8,081 bases of DNA, from the NCBI GenBank assembly GCA_016281475.1, contig JAEEIS010000235.1, positions 1 through 8,081 on the forward strand, given 5' to 3'. Below the pieces are notes generated by a model that was given only the letters and a program-made list of their open reading frames with translations, was not told where the DNA came from and ran no database searches. Positions 1-6,628 of this stretch are shown piece after piece. The translations under genes were made by a program, and so were the position numbers. The stretch comes from Bacteroidales bacterium (lineage in GTDB: Bacteria > Bacteroidota > Bacteroidia > Bacteroidales > P3). Every line of letters begins with the position of its first letter. Within the stretch, counting starts at the first letter, position 1.

Positions 1-1
1 C

Positions 2-1378
2 GTAGCCGTCGAATCGCTGACGGGCTATCCCTCCATCTTGGGAGGGCGTGTGAAGACACTGCATCCCAAGGTGTTCGGGGGCATACTGAGCCGCCGCGAC
101 ATGTACAGCGACGGCGAGCAGCTGGCCCAGTACGAGATACCTGAGATTGACCTCGTCATCGTTGACCTCTACCCCTTTGAGGCGACCGTGGCAAGCGGGG
201 CAGCGGAGCAGGACATCATCGAGAAAATCGACATCGGCGGCATCTCGCTGATACGCGCTGCCGCCAAGAACTTCAAGGATGTGGTGATTGTGCCCGCAGT
301 GAACCACTACGAGGAATTTTTGAAAATATACACCGAGCAGGAAGGCAGCACAACCCTGGCACAGCGGAGACGCTTCGCGGCGTATGCCTTCAACGTCAGT
401 TCGCACTACGACACCGCCATCTTCAACTACTTCAACCGCGAGGAACAACTGCCTGCATTCAAGCAGAGCTGCACACAGGCACAGGTGCTGCGCTATGGCG
501 AGAACCCCCACCAGAAGGGCTACTACTTTGGCGACCTAGAGGCCTGCTTCACCAAGCTCAACGGCAAGGAAATCTCGTACAACAACATTGGCGACATCGA
601 CGCGGCCTGCGCCCTGATAGACGACTATGCCGACACCACCTTTGCCATCCTCAAGCACAACAACGCCTGCGGACTGGCCTGCCGTCCCACCCTGCTGGAG
701 GCTTGGGATGACGCGCTGGCGGGCGACCCCGTGTCGGCCTTTGGCGGCATACTGATTGCCAACCGTCGCATCACCAAAGAGGTGGCGGAGGAGATGCACA
801 AGATATTCTTCGAGGTGTGTATCGCGCCCGACTACGACGAGGAGGCCCTCGCCATACTGAAGGGCAAGAAGAACCGCATAATACTGAAGCGCAACGCCTT
901 TAAGATGCACGACAAGATGTTCCGCAGCGTGCTGGACGGGGTGCTGGTGCAGGACCGCGACACGGTGGTTCCCACCGCTGCCGACATGGCCAAGAGCGTC
1001 ACCTCTACCCCCATCACCGAACAGCAGGCCAAGGACTTGGCTTTTGCCACCATCCTGGTGAAACACACCAAGAGCAACGCCATAGTGCTGGCCAAGAACG
1101 GTCAGCTGTGTGCCAGCGGCACGGGCCAGACCTCGCGCGTGGATGCCCTGAAACAGGCCATCGCCAAGGCGCAGAGCTTCGGCTTCGACCTGCATGGAGC
1201 CGTGATGGCGAGCGATGCCTTCTTCCCCTTTGCCGACTGCGTGGAGATAGCCCACGAGGCGGGCATAGTGGCAGTGGCACATCCGGGCGGCTCAATCCAC
1301 GACCAAGATTCCATCGACTACTGCGAGAAGAACAAGATGGGCATGGCCATCACCGGATTCCGCCATTTCAAGCACTAA
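2..1378 (+). CDS. purH: Bifunctional IMP cyclohydrolase / AICAR formyltransferase, 5'-truncated by window edge
   Basis: This enzyme carries out the last two steps of IMP synthesis: formylation of AICAR with 10-formyl-tetrahydrofolate, then ring closure of FAICAR. It acts in the cytosol. The frame is open from base 2, giving 458 visible residues. Roughly 50 N-terminal residues are missing compared with family members of about 510-530 aa. The first visible residues (VAVESLTGYPSILGGRVKTL) are the conserved TG(F/Y)P...GRVKTLHPKV block of the cyclohydrolase (MGS-like) domain. The transformylase domain follows, with RYGENPHQ at visible residues 164-171 and the catalytic Lys-His of LKHNNACG at 218-219. 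Further conserved blocks are SNAIVLAKNGQ, GTGQTSRVDA and ASDAFFPFAD. The C-terminus MAITGFRHFKH is the normal end, so the 3' end is complete. The TTG at 38 lies inside the conserved block and is not a start. mreB follows after 67 nt on the same strand, and no terminator is visible between them, so co-transcription is likely. Confidence 0.97.
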   Translation, partial: VAVESLTGYPSILGGRVKTLHPKVFGGILSRRDMYSDGEQLAQYEIPEIDLVIVDLYPFEATVASGAAEQDIIEKIDIGGISLIRAAAKNFKDVVIVPAVNHYEEFLKIYTEQEGSTTLAQRRRFAAYAFNVSSHYDTAIFNYFNREEQLPAFKQSCTQAQVLRYGENPHQKGYYFGDLEACFTKLNGKEISYNNIGDIDAACALIDDYADTTFAILKHNNACGLACRPTLLEAWDDALAGDPVSAFGGILIANRRITKEVAEEMHKIFFEVCIAPDYDEEALAILKGKKNRIILKRNAFKMHDKMFRSVLDGVLVQDRDTVVPTAADMAKSVTSTPITEQQAKDLAFATILVKHTKSNAIVLAKNGQLCASGTGQTSRVDALKQAIAKAQSFGFDLHGAVMASDAFFPFADCVEIAHEAGIVAVAHPGGSIHDQDSIDYCEKNKMGMAITGFRHFKH

Positions 1379-1383
1379 GGGAG

Positions 1384-1416
1384 ATAGATATTATAGAAAT
1401 CATAGATATTATAGAA
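1384..1416. repeat. Two-copy direct repeat in the purH-mreB gap
   Basis: The 15-mer ATAGATATTATAGAA occurs exactly at 1384-1398 and again at 1402-1416, a period of 18 bp, starting just after the purH stop. The gap is otherwise AT-rich and runs to the mreB start at 1446. I see no TAnnTTTG element and no hairpin plus T-run in this gap. The repeat could be a simple slippage duplication or a regulatory site, and nothing in the sequence decides between these. Confidence 0.8.
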
Positions 1417-1445
1417 TCCAGTTTAGCAAATAAAAAATATTAATA

Positions 1446-2471
1446 ATGGGTCTATTTTCATTTTTCAACAAAGAGGTCGCAATGGACTTGGGCACAGCCA
1501 ACTCCATTGTCATTTACAACGACCAGGTAGTCATTGACGAGCCCTCCATCGTGGCCGTCGACCGAACCAGCAACCACATTATCGCCGTCGGGAAACGAGC
1601 CCAGCAGATGGCGGGCAAAACCGACAACAAGAACGTCGAGACCATCCGTCCGTTGCGCGGCGGCGTTATCGCCGACTTTGAGATGGCACAACACCTCATC
1701 CGCGAGCTTATCGGCATGACCAACATCAACCGCTCGTTCATGCCCCCCTCGCTGCGCATGGTCATCTGCATCCCGTCGGGCATTACCAACGTCGAGGAGC
1801 GTGCCGTGCGCGAGTCGGCAGAGCAGGCGGGTGCCAAGGAGATTCGCATGATTCACGAGCCCATGGCGGCAGCCATCGGTATCGGCATCGACGTGCTTGA
1901 GCCCGAAGGACACATGATTGTGGACATCGGAGGCGGCACCGCCGAAATCGCGGTCATCTCATTGGGCGGCATCGTGTGCAACAACTCTATTCGCGTGGCC
2001 GGTGACGAGTTCAACGAGAACGTGGTGGAATACATGCGCAAACAGCACAACATGGTCATTGGCGAACGTACCGCCGAGCAGGTGAAAATCAAGGTTGGCG
2101 CGGCCATCAGCGAACTGGACGAGCCCCCCGAGGACTACCCCACCCTGGGACGCGACCTGCTGACCGGTCTGCCTAAAGAGATATTGGTCAACTACAAGGA
2201 GATTGCCCACGCGCTCGACAAGTCTATCGCCCGTATTGAGCAAGCCATCCTCGACACCCTGTCCGCCACACCTCCCGAGTTGGCAGCCGACATCTACCGC
2301 ACAGGTATCTATCTGGCTGGCGGCGGTTCGCTGCTGAGGGGCTTGGACCAGCGCATCTCGTCGAAGACCAAACTGCAGGTGCATATCGCAGAGGATCCCC
2401 TGCGTGCCGTGGCCCGTGGCACCGGCATCGCGCTGAAGAACTTCAACAAGTTCCATTTCCTCATTCGATAG
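1446..2471 (+). CDS. mreB: Rod-shape-determining actin-like protein MreB
   Basis: This is a bacterial actin that polymerises on ATP under the inner membrane and guides lateral cell-wall synthesis by the elongasome (RodA/PBP2/MreCD). At 341 aa it has the usual full length. The N-terminus MGLFSFF is short, hydrophobic and probably membrane-binding. The actin-fold nucleotide motifs are in order: phosphate-1 MDLGTANS (13-20), the HEPMAAAIG segment with Glu138 at the expected ATP-hydrolysis position, phosphate-2 DIGGGTAE (160-167), and the adenosine loop AGGGS (291-295). The ATG at 1446 places phosphate-1 at the normal distance from the N-terminus. It follows purH closely, an arrangement I recall as common in Bacteroidota. 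The odd point is the downstream side: mreC, mreD, the PBP2 gene and rodA usually follow, but here a hairpin terminator and an opposing gene come next. The protein itself shows no damage, so function should be intact if MreC/MreD are encoded elsewhere. Confidence 0.97.
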   Translation: MGLFSFFNKEVAMDLGTANSIVIYNDQVVIDEPSIVAVDRTSNHIIAVGKRAQQMAGKTDNKNVETIRPLRGGVIADFEMAQHLIRELIGMTNINRSFMPPSLRMVICIPSGITNVEERAVRESAEQAGAKEIRMIHEPMAAAIGIGIDVLEPEGHMIVDIGGGTAEIAVISLGGIVCNNSIRVAGDEFNENVVEYMRKQHNMVIGERTAEQVKIKVGAAISELDEPPEDYPTLGRDLLTGLPKEILVNYKEIAHALDKSIARIEQAILDTLSATPPELAADIYRTGIYLAGGGSLLRGLDQRISSKTKLQVHIAEDPLRAVARGTGIALKNFNKFHFLIR

Positions 2472-2489
2472 GATATACTTTCAATAAAG

Positions 2490-2524
2490 AAGAACGGCTC
2501 CACAACACTTGCGGAGCCGTTCTT
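2490..2524. terminator. Bidirectional intrinsic terminator between mreB and the convergent operon
   Basis: A perfect 12-bp stem pairs 2490-2501 (AAGAACGGCTCC) with 2513-2524, with an 11-nt loop at 2502-2512. On the plus strand the stem ends in TTCTT followed by ATTTAT. On the minus strand the hairpin is followed by CTTTATTG. It lies 18 nt after the mreB stop and directly beyond the stop of the opposing gene at 2527, so it can end transcripts from both directions. Confidence 0.85.
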
Positions 2525-2526
2525 AT

Positions 2527-3324
2527 TTATCTCATCCAGCCTTCCATACGGTAGATTTTCTGTAACAATCGTCGTTCTTTGCCTGTGACAGCGTTGCGGT
2601 GCCACACCTCGACACGGACGGCATAATAATCCTCCCAGTCGCCCTCGTAGACGGTGAACTCCTCCCTGTCGACAATCTTGCCAAAGCTTGTATGTCCTTG
2701 CACGTGAACTGCTGAGCGTTCCCGTATCCTCGAAGCCGAAAGCTCCAGGTTCTCAGTCACCTCAAAGCAACGGAGATAGACGTCACCGTCGGGCAATGAA
2801 GGATAATACAGGTCGTATTCATATATGCCGCCTTGAAAACCATTCCAAATCTGGAGCCACGACTGACTGTCAAGACTATCAATGGTCGGCTCCTCCGCAT
2901 GGCACTCTTTCAAGGAGAATGGAGCATCCATCCTTTCTCCCGTTTCGTCGATGATATAGCCTAAAGGGAAGCTGTATTCTAACCCTTCGGGAATGGGATG
3001 TTTGCCACCAAAATCGTCGGGTGCAGACTGAAGGGTCATACACACTATCAATAGAGGAAAGGCAATGAATGCAACCAAACTGACCACTCCAGTCAAGAAT
3101 GTCCCTACCGCCACCCACCATTTGTGACGAAACAAGGCAGCAACGAATACAATCAGTTGCACGCCCAAACAAAGCAGAGCCACAGCAATTAGGCCAACCA
3201 GCGGCACACGTGCCCCCTTTACGCACGAGTCCAATATTGGAAATAACAAACACGAACAGGCTGTACCCACCAGTGGGAACAGCCACCAAAAACGTACCAG
3301 CCAATCAAAGATGCGCTTCATCAT
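2527..3324 (-). CDS. Three-helix membrane protein with C-terminal extracytoplasmic domain, function unknown
   Basis: I do not recognise a named family. The reading frame gives about 265 aa. Three hydrophobic segments lie at roughly residues 12-31, 40-64 and 69-96. Positive residues at the N-terminus (KR) and between helices 2 and 3 (RHKW) put the N-terminus in the cytoplasm and the remaining ~169 residues outside. The outer domain is acidic and aromatic-rich (FQGGIYEYDLYYP, FTVYEGDWEDYYAVRVEVWH) and looks like a beta-rich fold, with no metal or nucleotide motif visible. The ATG at 3324 is preferred because it overlaps the upstream stop codon (TGATG, 3326-3322), which implies translational coupling. 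A GTG one codon upstream (3327) and an ATG one codon downstream (3321) are alternatives. It is the last gene of the leftward group and sits against the shared terminator. Its codon use appears less GC-rich than that of its neighbours by eye, which could indicate weaker selection or later acquisition. Confidence 0.8.
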   Translation of the reverse strand: MMKRIFDWLVRFWWLFPLVGTACSCLLFPILDSCVKGARVPLVGLIAVALLCLGVQLIVFVAALFRHKWWVAVGTFLTGVVSLVAFIAFPLLIVCMTLQSAPDDFGGKHPIPEGLEYSFPLGYIIDETGERMDAPFSLKECHAEEPTIDSLDSQSWLQIWNGFQGGIYEYDLYYPSLPDGDVYLRCFEVTENLELSASRIRERSAVHVQGHTSFGKIVDREEFTVYEGDWEDYYAVRVEVWHRNAVTGKERRLLQKIYRMEGWMR

Positions 3325-4760
3325 CACAAACGGATAATTTCCTCTAAGATGTCGCGGATGAGGGCGTTCATAGTGGCGTCGTCGCCGTCGAAGTTGTTGC
3401 AGAGGATGGCAAAGCTGTACATCTCGTCGTCGTCGTTGGTGAAGTAGCCCACACAGTTGCGCACACCCGACATGATGCCGGTCTTAATCTTCAGCGAGCA
3501 ACCCTCTGGCACCTGCGGAATGATGGAATATTCAGGCATTTTGCGACTGATGCCCAGCGTGCCGACAAAATCCCAGAAGAAAGGCTGGCGCGCCACCACG
3601 TCGAGGAACTGGGCCACGAAATAGGCCGTCACGCGGTTCTCGCGCGAGATGCCGCTACCATCCACCACACGCACACCCGACGGGTTCAAATCCAACTCGT
3701 TGAAGTAGTCGTACATAAACCTGCGACCCGAGGCATATCCGCCATGCCCGTCGCGCAAGCAGCCCAGCATCTTGTAGAGGCTTTCGGCCGCGATGTTGTT
3801 GGTGGTCTGCATGGTCAGAGCAGTGATAGTGAACAGGTTGAACGACGTGTCCACACATACCTTTTTATACTGCTTGGGCATAGAAAACTGGTCCGACGGC
3901 TCGCCTGAGACGGTGATGCCGTGGTTGCGCAGATACTGGGTGAAGTCGCGAGCCATCGCCAGCGCGGGCTTCGGCATCGAGGCGCGGAAATGGGTGTCCG
4001 CCGTGCCCATCGGCACTACACCCTTGCAGATGCGGCTGTCGCCGTATGGCGAGCCATAGAAACAGATGTCACACACCGTGTCGCGCGGACCCGTCACCAC
4101 CTGGTTGACAAACTCGATGCCCGGGTGGTTGCTCGTGATGGTGGTCATGTCCCCCACCCTGCGTCCCGCACGGAAATGGACATCGATGGAATTCTCGTTA
4201 TAGTTCAGCCCACAGGCACCGCTGCCATAGCCGTTGCCCATGTCCGACCACTGCCAGCTGGGATGCATCATCATATCCTCAAAGAGCGTGGTGTCGGCAT
4301 AGATGTGTCCGTTGATGCGTTTGATACCCAGCGAACGGATGCCGCTAGTGAGGCGGTAGAAGGTCGAATCGGTATAGGTGAAGCGGCTCGAGCAGAAAAA
4401 CGGGTCGCCCGAACCAGTCACGATAATGTCGCCATTCAGCGTGCCCTGCCTGTCGATAGAGCCCGTATAGTAGAGATAGGTCTCAAAGGTAAACTTCGGC
4501 CCCAGCCGGCTATAGGCGGCAGCAGTGGTAAAGAGCTTGTTCACAGCCCCCGGCATCATCGCCAACTCCTCATTGCGAGTATATACGGTGCTGTCCTTAT
4601 TGATATTGTGCACACACACGGCCAGCGAGGCGTGACGCACGGCAGGCTTGCGCGTAATATGCCGCACCACAAAGTCCAGCCTATCTGTATTCTGAGCCAC
4701 AGACGAAAACCCCGCAAGGGTAATCAAACACAACAGCAACAGTTTCTTGCAATACTTCAT
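3324..4760 (-). CDS. dacB: PBP4-like D-Ala-D-Ala carboxypeptidase/endopeptidase (peptidase S13) lacking the catalytic serine
   Basis: Family members cleave D-Ala-D-Ala ends and meso-DAP-D-Ala crosslinks of peptidoglycan in the periplasm. The reading frame extends to a TTG at 4775. The ATG at 4760 is chosen because it starts a normal signal peptide (MKYCKK, then a leucine-rich core, with cleavage likely after SVA at residue 22) and lies 11 nt after the engB stop. This gives 478 aa, typical of the family. Recognisable S13 blocks include RLGPKFTFETYL, VTGSGDP, VDGSGISREN and KIKTGIMSGVRN (KTG at 426-428). The SxxK motif, normally PASxxKL, reads PGAVNKLFT. Thus Ala72 (codon GCT at 4547-4545) sits where the nucleophilic Ser belongs, while Lys75 is kept. 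The SxN motif, normally S-D-N, reads Thr320-Asn321-Asn322. The frame is intact and the fold blocks are conserved, so this looks like a maintained pseudoenzyme rather than a decaying pseudogene. It could bind peptidoglycan or act as a scaffold (inference). Confidence 0.88.
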   Translation of the reverse strand: MKYCKKLLLLCLITLAGFSSVAQNTDRLDFVVRHITRKPAVRHASLAVCVHNINKDSTVYTRNEELAMMPGAVNKLFTTAAAYSRLGPKFTFETYLYYTGSIDRQGTLNGDIIVTGSGDPFFCSSRFTYTDSTFYRLTSGIRSLGIKRINGHIYADTTLFEDMMMHPSWQWSDMGNGYGSGACGLNYNENSIDVHFRAGRRVGDMTTITSNHPGIEFVNQVVTGPRDTVCDICFYGSPYGDSRICKGVVPMGTADTHFRASMPKPALAMARDFTQYLRNHGITVSGEPSDQFSMPKQYKKVCVDTSFNLFTITALTMQTTNNIAAESLYKMLGCLRDGHGGYASGRRFMYDYFNELDLNPSGVRVVDGSGISRENRVTAYFVAQFLDVVARQPFFWDFVGTLGISRKMPEYSIIPQVPEGCSLKIKTGIMSGVRNCVGYFTNDDDEMYSFAILCNNFDGDDATMNALIRDILEEIIRL

Positions 4761-4771
4761 AATCCTTAGTT

Positions 4772-4790
4772 TCAATTCTCAATACTCAAA
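4772..4790. repeat. Degenerate TCAA heptad array at the engB 3' end
   Basis: TCAA occurs at 4772, 4779 and 4786, exactly 7 bp apart (on the minus strand TTTGAGT, ATTGAGA, ATTGAAA). The array encodes the last residues of EngB (LSIEN) and supplies its TGA stop at 4774-4772. It resembles the TTTTCAA array at 6601-6628. Confidence 0.65.
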
Positions 4791-5401
4791 TTATTATTCT
4801 CCATCATTTGATTCATCTCGTCGATGCGGTCAAGCAGCTTCTCCCTGCCAAAACGCGTCACCGACGACGTCATCAGCATCTCCGGCAGCCCCTCCCACGT
4901 CTCTAAAAGCAACTGCTTGTATTTGTTGACCGTTGCCGCCACCTCGCGCTGCTTCTGCTTGTCAATCTTAGTGAACACTATGGTCAGCGGCACACCATTC
5001 TGTCCCAAGAAGTTGATAAACTCCAAATCGTTATTCAGCGGAGGAATACGCGAGTCCACCAGCACAAAGACATTCACCAGCTGCTCCCGTTTCAACATAT
5101 AGTCCTCAATCATCTTCATCCACTGGTTTCGCGAAGCCTTCGAAGTGCGGGCGTAGCCATACCCCGGCAAATCCACCAGATACCATTTCCCATTGATTAG
5201 AAAATGGTTAATCAGCTGGGTCTTGCCCGGCTTCTCGCTCGTCTTCGCCAGTCCCTTGACACCCGTAAGCATATTGATTAACGACGACTTGCCCACATTG
5301 CTCCTTCCGATAAAGGCATACTCGGGCAGTCCCGTGTCGGGGCACTTCCGATAGTCGGTATTACTCACCACAAAAGTAGCATTCTTTATCTCCATAGACA
5401 T
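4772..5401 (-). CDS. engB: Ribosome biogenesis GTP-binding protein EngB (YsxC/YihA)
   Basis: This is a small cytosolic TRAFAC-class GTPase needed for late assembly of the 50S ribosomal subunit. It is usually essential. The 209 residues match the family length. The GTPase motifs are complete: G1 GRSNVGKSS (32-40), G2 Thr61 in KPGKTQ, G3 DLPGYG (77-82), G4 TKID (144-147) and G5 SS (179-180). The ATG at 5401 begins MSMEIKNATFVVS. The ATG two codons later (5395) would begin MEIK, which I recall as the usual start of Bacteroidota homologues, so the true N-terminus may be two residues shorter. It lies 13 nt downstream of glsB and 11 nt upstream of the PBP4-like start, so it is probably in the same transcript. 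Its last codons fall in a 7-bp-period repeat, and the extreme C-terminus (NNLSIEN) is likely of no functional weight. Confidence 0.97.
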   Translation of the reverse strand: MSMEIKNATFVVSNTDYRKCPDTGLPEYAFIGRSNVGKSSLINMLTGVKGLAKTSEKPGKTQLINHFLINGKWYLVDLPGYGYARTSKASRNQWMKMIEDYMLKREQLVNVFVLVDSRIPPLNNDLEFINFLGQNGVPLTIVFTKIDKQKQREVAATVNKYKQLLLETWEGLPEMLMTSSVTRFGREKLLDRIDEMNQMMENNNLSIEN

Positions 5402-5414
5402 CCGTTTCTCAAAT

Positions 5415-6530
5415 CTACTTCTTCATCTTCAACAAAGCGTTCCGCCCATTGTTCTGTTCCTTCTCGCGCATCTCCTTCAACTTCTTCAGCCGCTTCAGCT
5501 CAACACGCTCGTCCTCGTCCACATTCTTCCACCACGGCATCCGCTTCATATTGATGCGGAACAGGTGCATGCGGTCGAACACACGGTTTTTCGTCTCGTA
5601 CGACTCAAAATAGCGCGCCCTCTTCTCCGGCACAATGTCGCGCAGCGCCACCAGCAGGCCCGTCTCGTCCGTGTTGCCAAACTCGGCGTTGATGGCGGTG
5701 CCAAACGAGCGCATCGTGGGCGACAGCGTCATATAGGCGTTAATCATAGCCGGCACCACGCTACCCAAAGCCCTCACATTGCGCACCAATATCTGATAGT
5801 CATCCTTATAGCTGCGCCCTTCGAACATGGCGTTCAGCTCGTTCAGGTCCGACTCGATAGGCAGCACCTCGTAAGGCCACACCAGCCCGTCGCGGTCGGG
5901 GAAATGCTTCTTCAAGAAAAACAGCACCAAGTCCTTAGCCCGGCGGTTCATCTGCGGATACATCGTTATCTTGCCAAAGAAATAGCGCGTCTCCGGTATC
6001 TCCAACGCGATGGCACCCAGCCCGTCCCACAGATTATCGAGCGAATACAGTCCCTTGCGGAAATTGTTGCCCGGCTGGAAATCGGGCTGCACAAAGGCGC
6101 GCCCCAGCTCCACCGTGTAGGGCAGATAGTTGCTCCTGAAATCCTCCGAATACTGAAACAACTCCGCCGTCGGCGTGGCTATCGTCCCATCGTCGCGGCA
6201 CAGCATGTTGCTGCCGTGGATAAACCTATATCCGCCCACAATCTCCTCATCCTCGGGGCTCCACACAAACAGTTGTTTGAAGCAGTAAGGCTCTGGCAGC
6301 GTATCGAACTCGTCGATGTCGCAATCCTTGCCCGTGCCGCCCCCCTCGAGGGCGAAACTCAGCTCCCTCAGCCTGCCAATCTCACGCATGATATTGGGCG
6401 ACAGATGCGCTGTGGTGATATAAATCTCCTTGTTGCCGCAATTCGTCTGGCGCAGAAAATGCTTATGCTTCAACTCGGCGCGAATCAGCTCGCGCGGCAC
6501 AGGAGGGATAATATACGAAGTGTCAATCAT
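5415..6530 (-). CDS. glsB: GNAT-fold N-acyltransferase, probable glycine-lipid synthase subunit GlsB (OlsB-like)
   Basis: The 371-aa protein belongs to the OlsB/hemolysin-like GNAT N-acyltransferases, which transfer a 3-hydroxyacyl chain from ACP to an amino-acid amine. In Bacteroides thetaiotaomicron the relative GlsB acylates glycine to form the lyso glycine lipid (N-3-hydroxyacyl-glycine), and GlsA then adds the second acyl chain. Visible family signals are RELSFALEGGGTGKDCDIDEFD (about 55-76), VGGYRF (98-103) with an acidic approach, and ELGRAFVQPDFQ (141-152), the counterpart of the OlsB 'ELsR' block. The assignment to glycine rather than ornithine rests on the phylum and on the adjacent glsA-like gene, not on a visible specificity residue. 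The C-terminal ~45 residues (about 327-371) form a lysine/arginine/glutamate-rich tail, perhaps a helix that meets the membrane surface or a partner. There is no signal peptide or transmembrane segment. The gene starts 94 nt after glsA and ends 13 nt before engB. Confidence 0.85.
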   Translation of the reverse strand: MIDTSYIIPPVPRELIRAELKHKHFLRQTNCGNKEIYITTAHLSPNIMREIGRLRELSFALEGGGTGKDCDIDEFDTLPEPYCFKQLFVWSPEDEEIVGGYRFIHGSNMLCRDDGTIATPTAELFQYSEDFRSNYLPYTVELGRAFVQPDFQPGNNFRKGLYSLDNLWDGLGAIALEIPETRYFFGKITMYPQMNRRAKDLVLFFLKKHFPDRDGLVWPYEVLPIESDLNELNAMFEGRSYKDDYQILVRNVRALGSVVPAMINAYMTLSPTMRSFGTAINAEFGNTDETGLLVALRDIVPEKRARYFESYETKNRVFDRMHLFRINMKRMPWWKNVDEDERVELKRLKKLKEMREKEQNNGRNALLKMKK

Positions 6531-6547
6531 GATGTTTAATGTTTCGT

Positions 6548-6570
6548 GGTTAGAGGTTAGGGGTTAGAGG
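6548..6570. repeat. G-rich heptad array (GGTTAGR) between glsA and glsB
   Basis: On the plus strand three heptads GGTTAGA, GGTTAGG, GGTTAGA are followed by GG, with an exact period of 7. The array contains four G-runs, so a two-layer G-quadruplex on the plus strand (the non-transcribed template side of the leftward operon is reversed here) is conceivable but unproven. It lies 18 nt upstream of the glsB start, in the presumed 5' leader of that gene. Confidence 0.7.
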
Positions 6571-6600
6571 TTTGTGTCGGTATGTTGTGCGTCAGCCTAC

Positions 6601-6628
6601 TTTTCAATTTTCAACTTTCAATTTTCAA
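6601..6628. repeat. Four-copy TTTTCAA heptad array overlapping the glsA stop
   Basis: Copies lie at 6601-6607, 6608-6614, 6615-6621 (first base C) and 6622-6628. On the minus strand this reads as tandem TTGAAAA. The TGA stop of glsA (6627-6625) is inside the terminal copy, so the repeat array begins exactly at the gene end. With the G-rich array at 6548 it fills most of the 94-nt glsA-glsB gap. I see no gene or clear promoter there. Confidence 0.85.

Noticed and set aside
38..40. TTG as a start codon for purH
   Set aside because: The frame is open to base 2, and the upstream residues continue the conserved cyclohydrolase block, so this Leu is internal.
536..1282. Long minus-strand open frame (248 codons) opposite purH
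   Set aside because: It lies fully antisense to strongly conserved PurH sequence, is rich in Gly/Val/His/Gln as expected from reverse reading of GC-biased codons, and shows no domain motif.
3921..4769. Long plus-strand open frame (282 codons) opposite the PBP4-like gene
   Set aside because: Arg/His/Ala-rich composition with no motif, and antisense to a gene with clear S13 blocks; a shadow frame.
4761..4775. TTG at 4775 as the start of the PBP4-like gene
   Set aside because: The ATG at 4760 gives a standard signal peptide; the extra five residues come from repeat sequence that overlaps the end of engB.
5565..6539. Long plus-strand open frame (324 codons) opposite glsB
   Set aside because: Antisense shadow of a recognisable acyltransferase; composition (His, Gln, Arg, Leu) is typical of reverse-complement reading.
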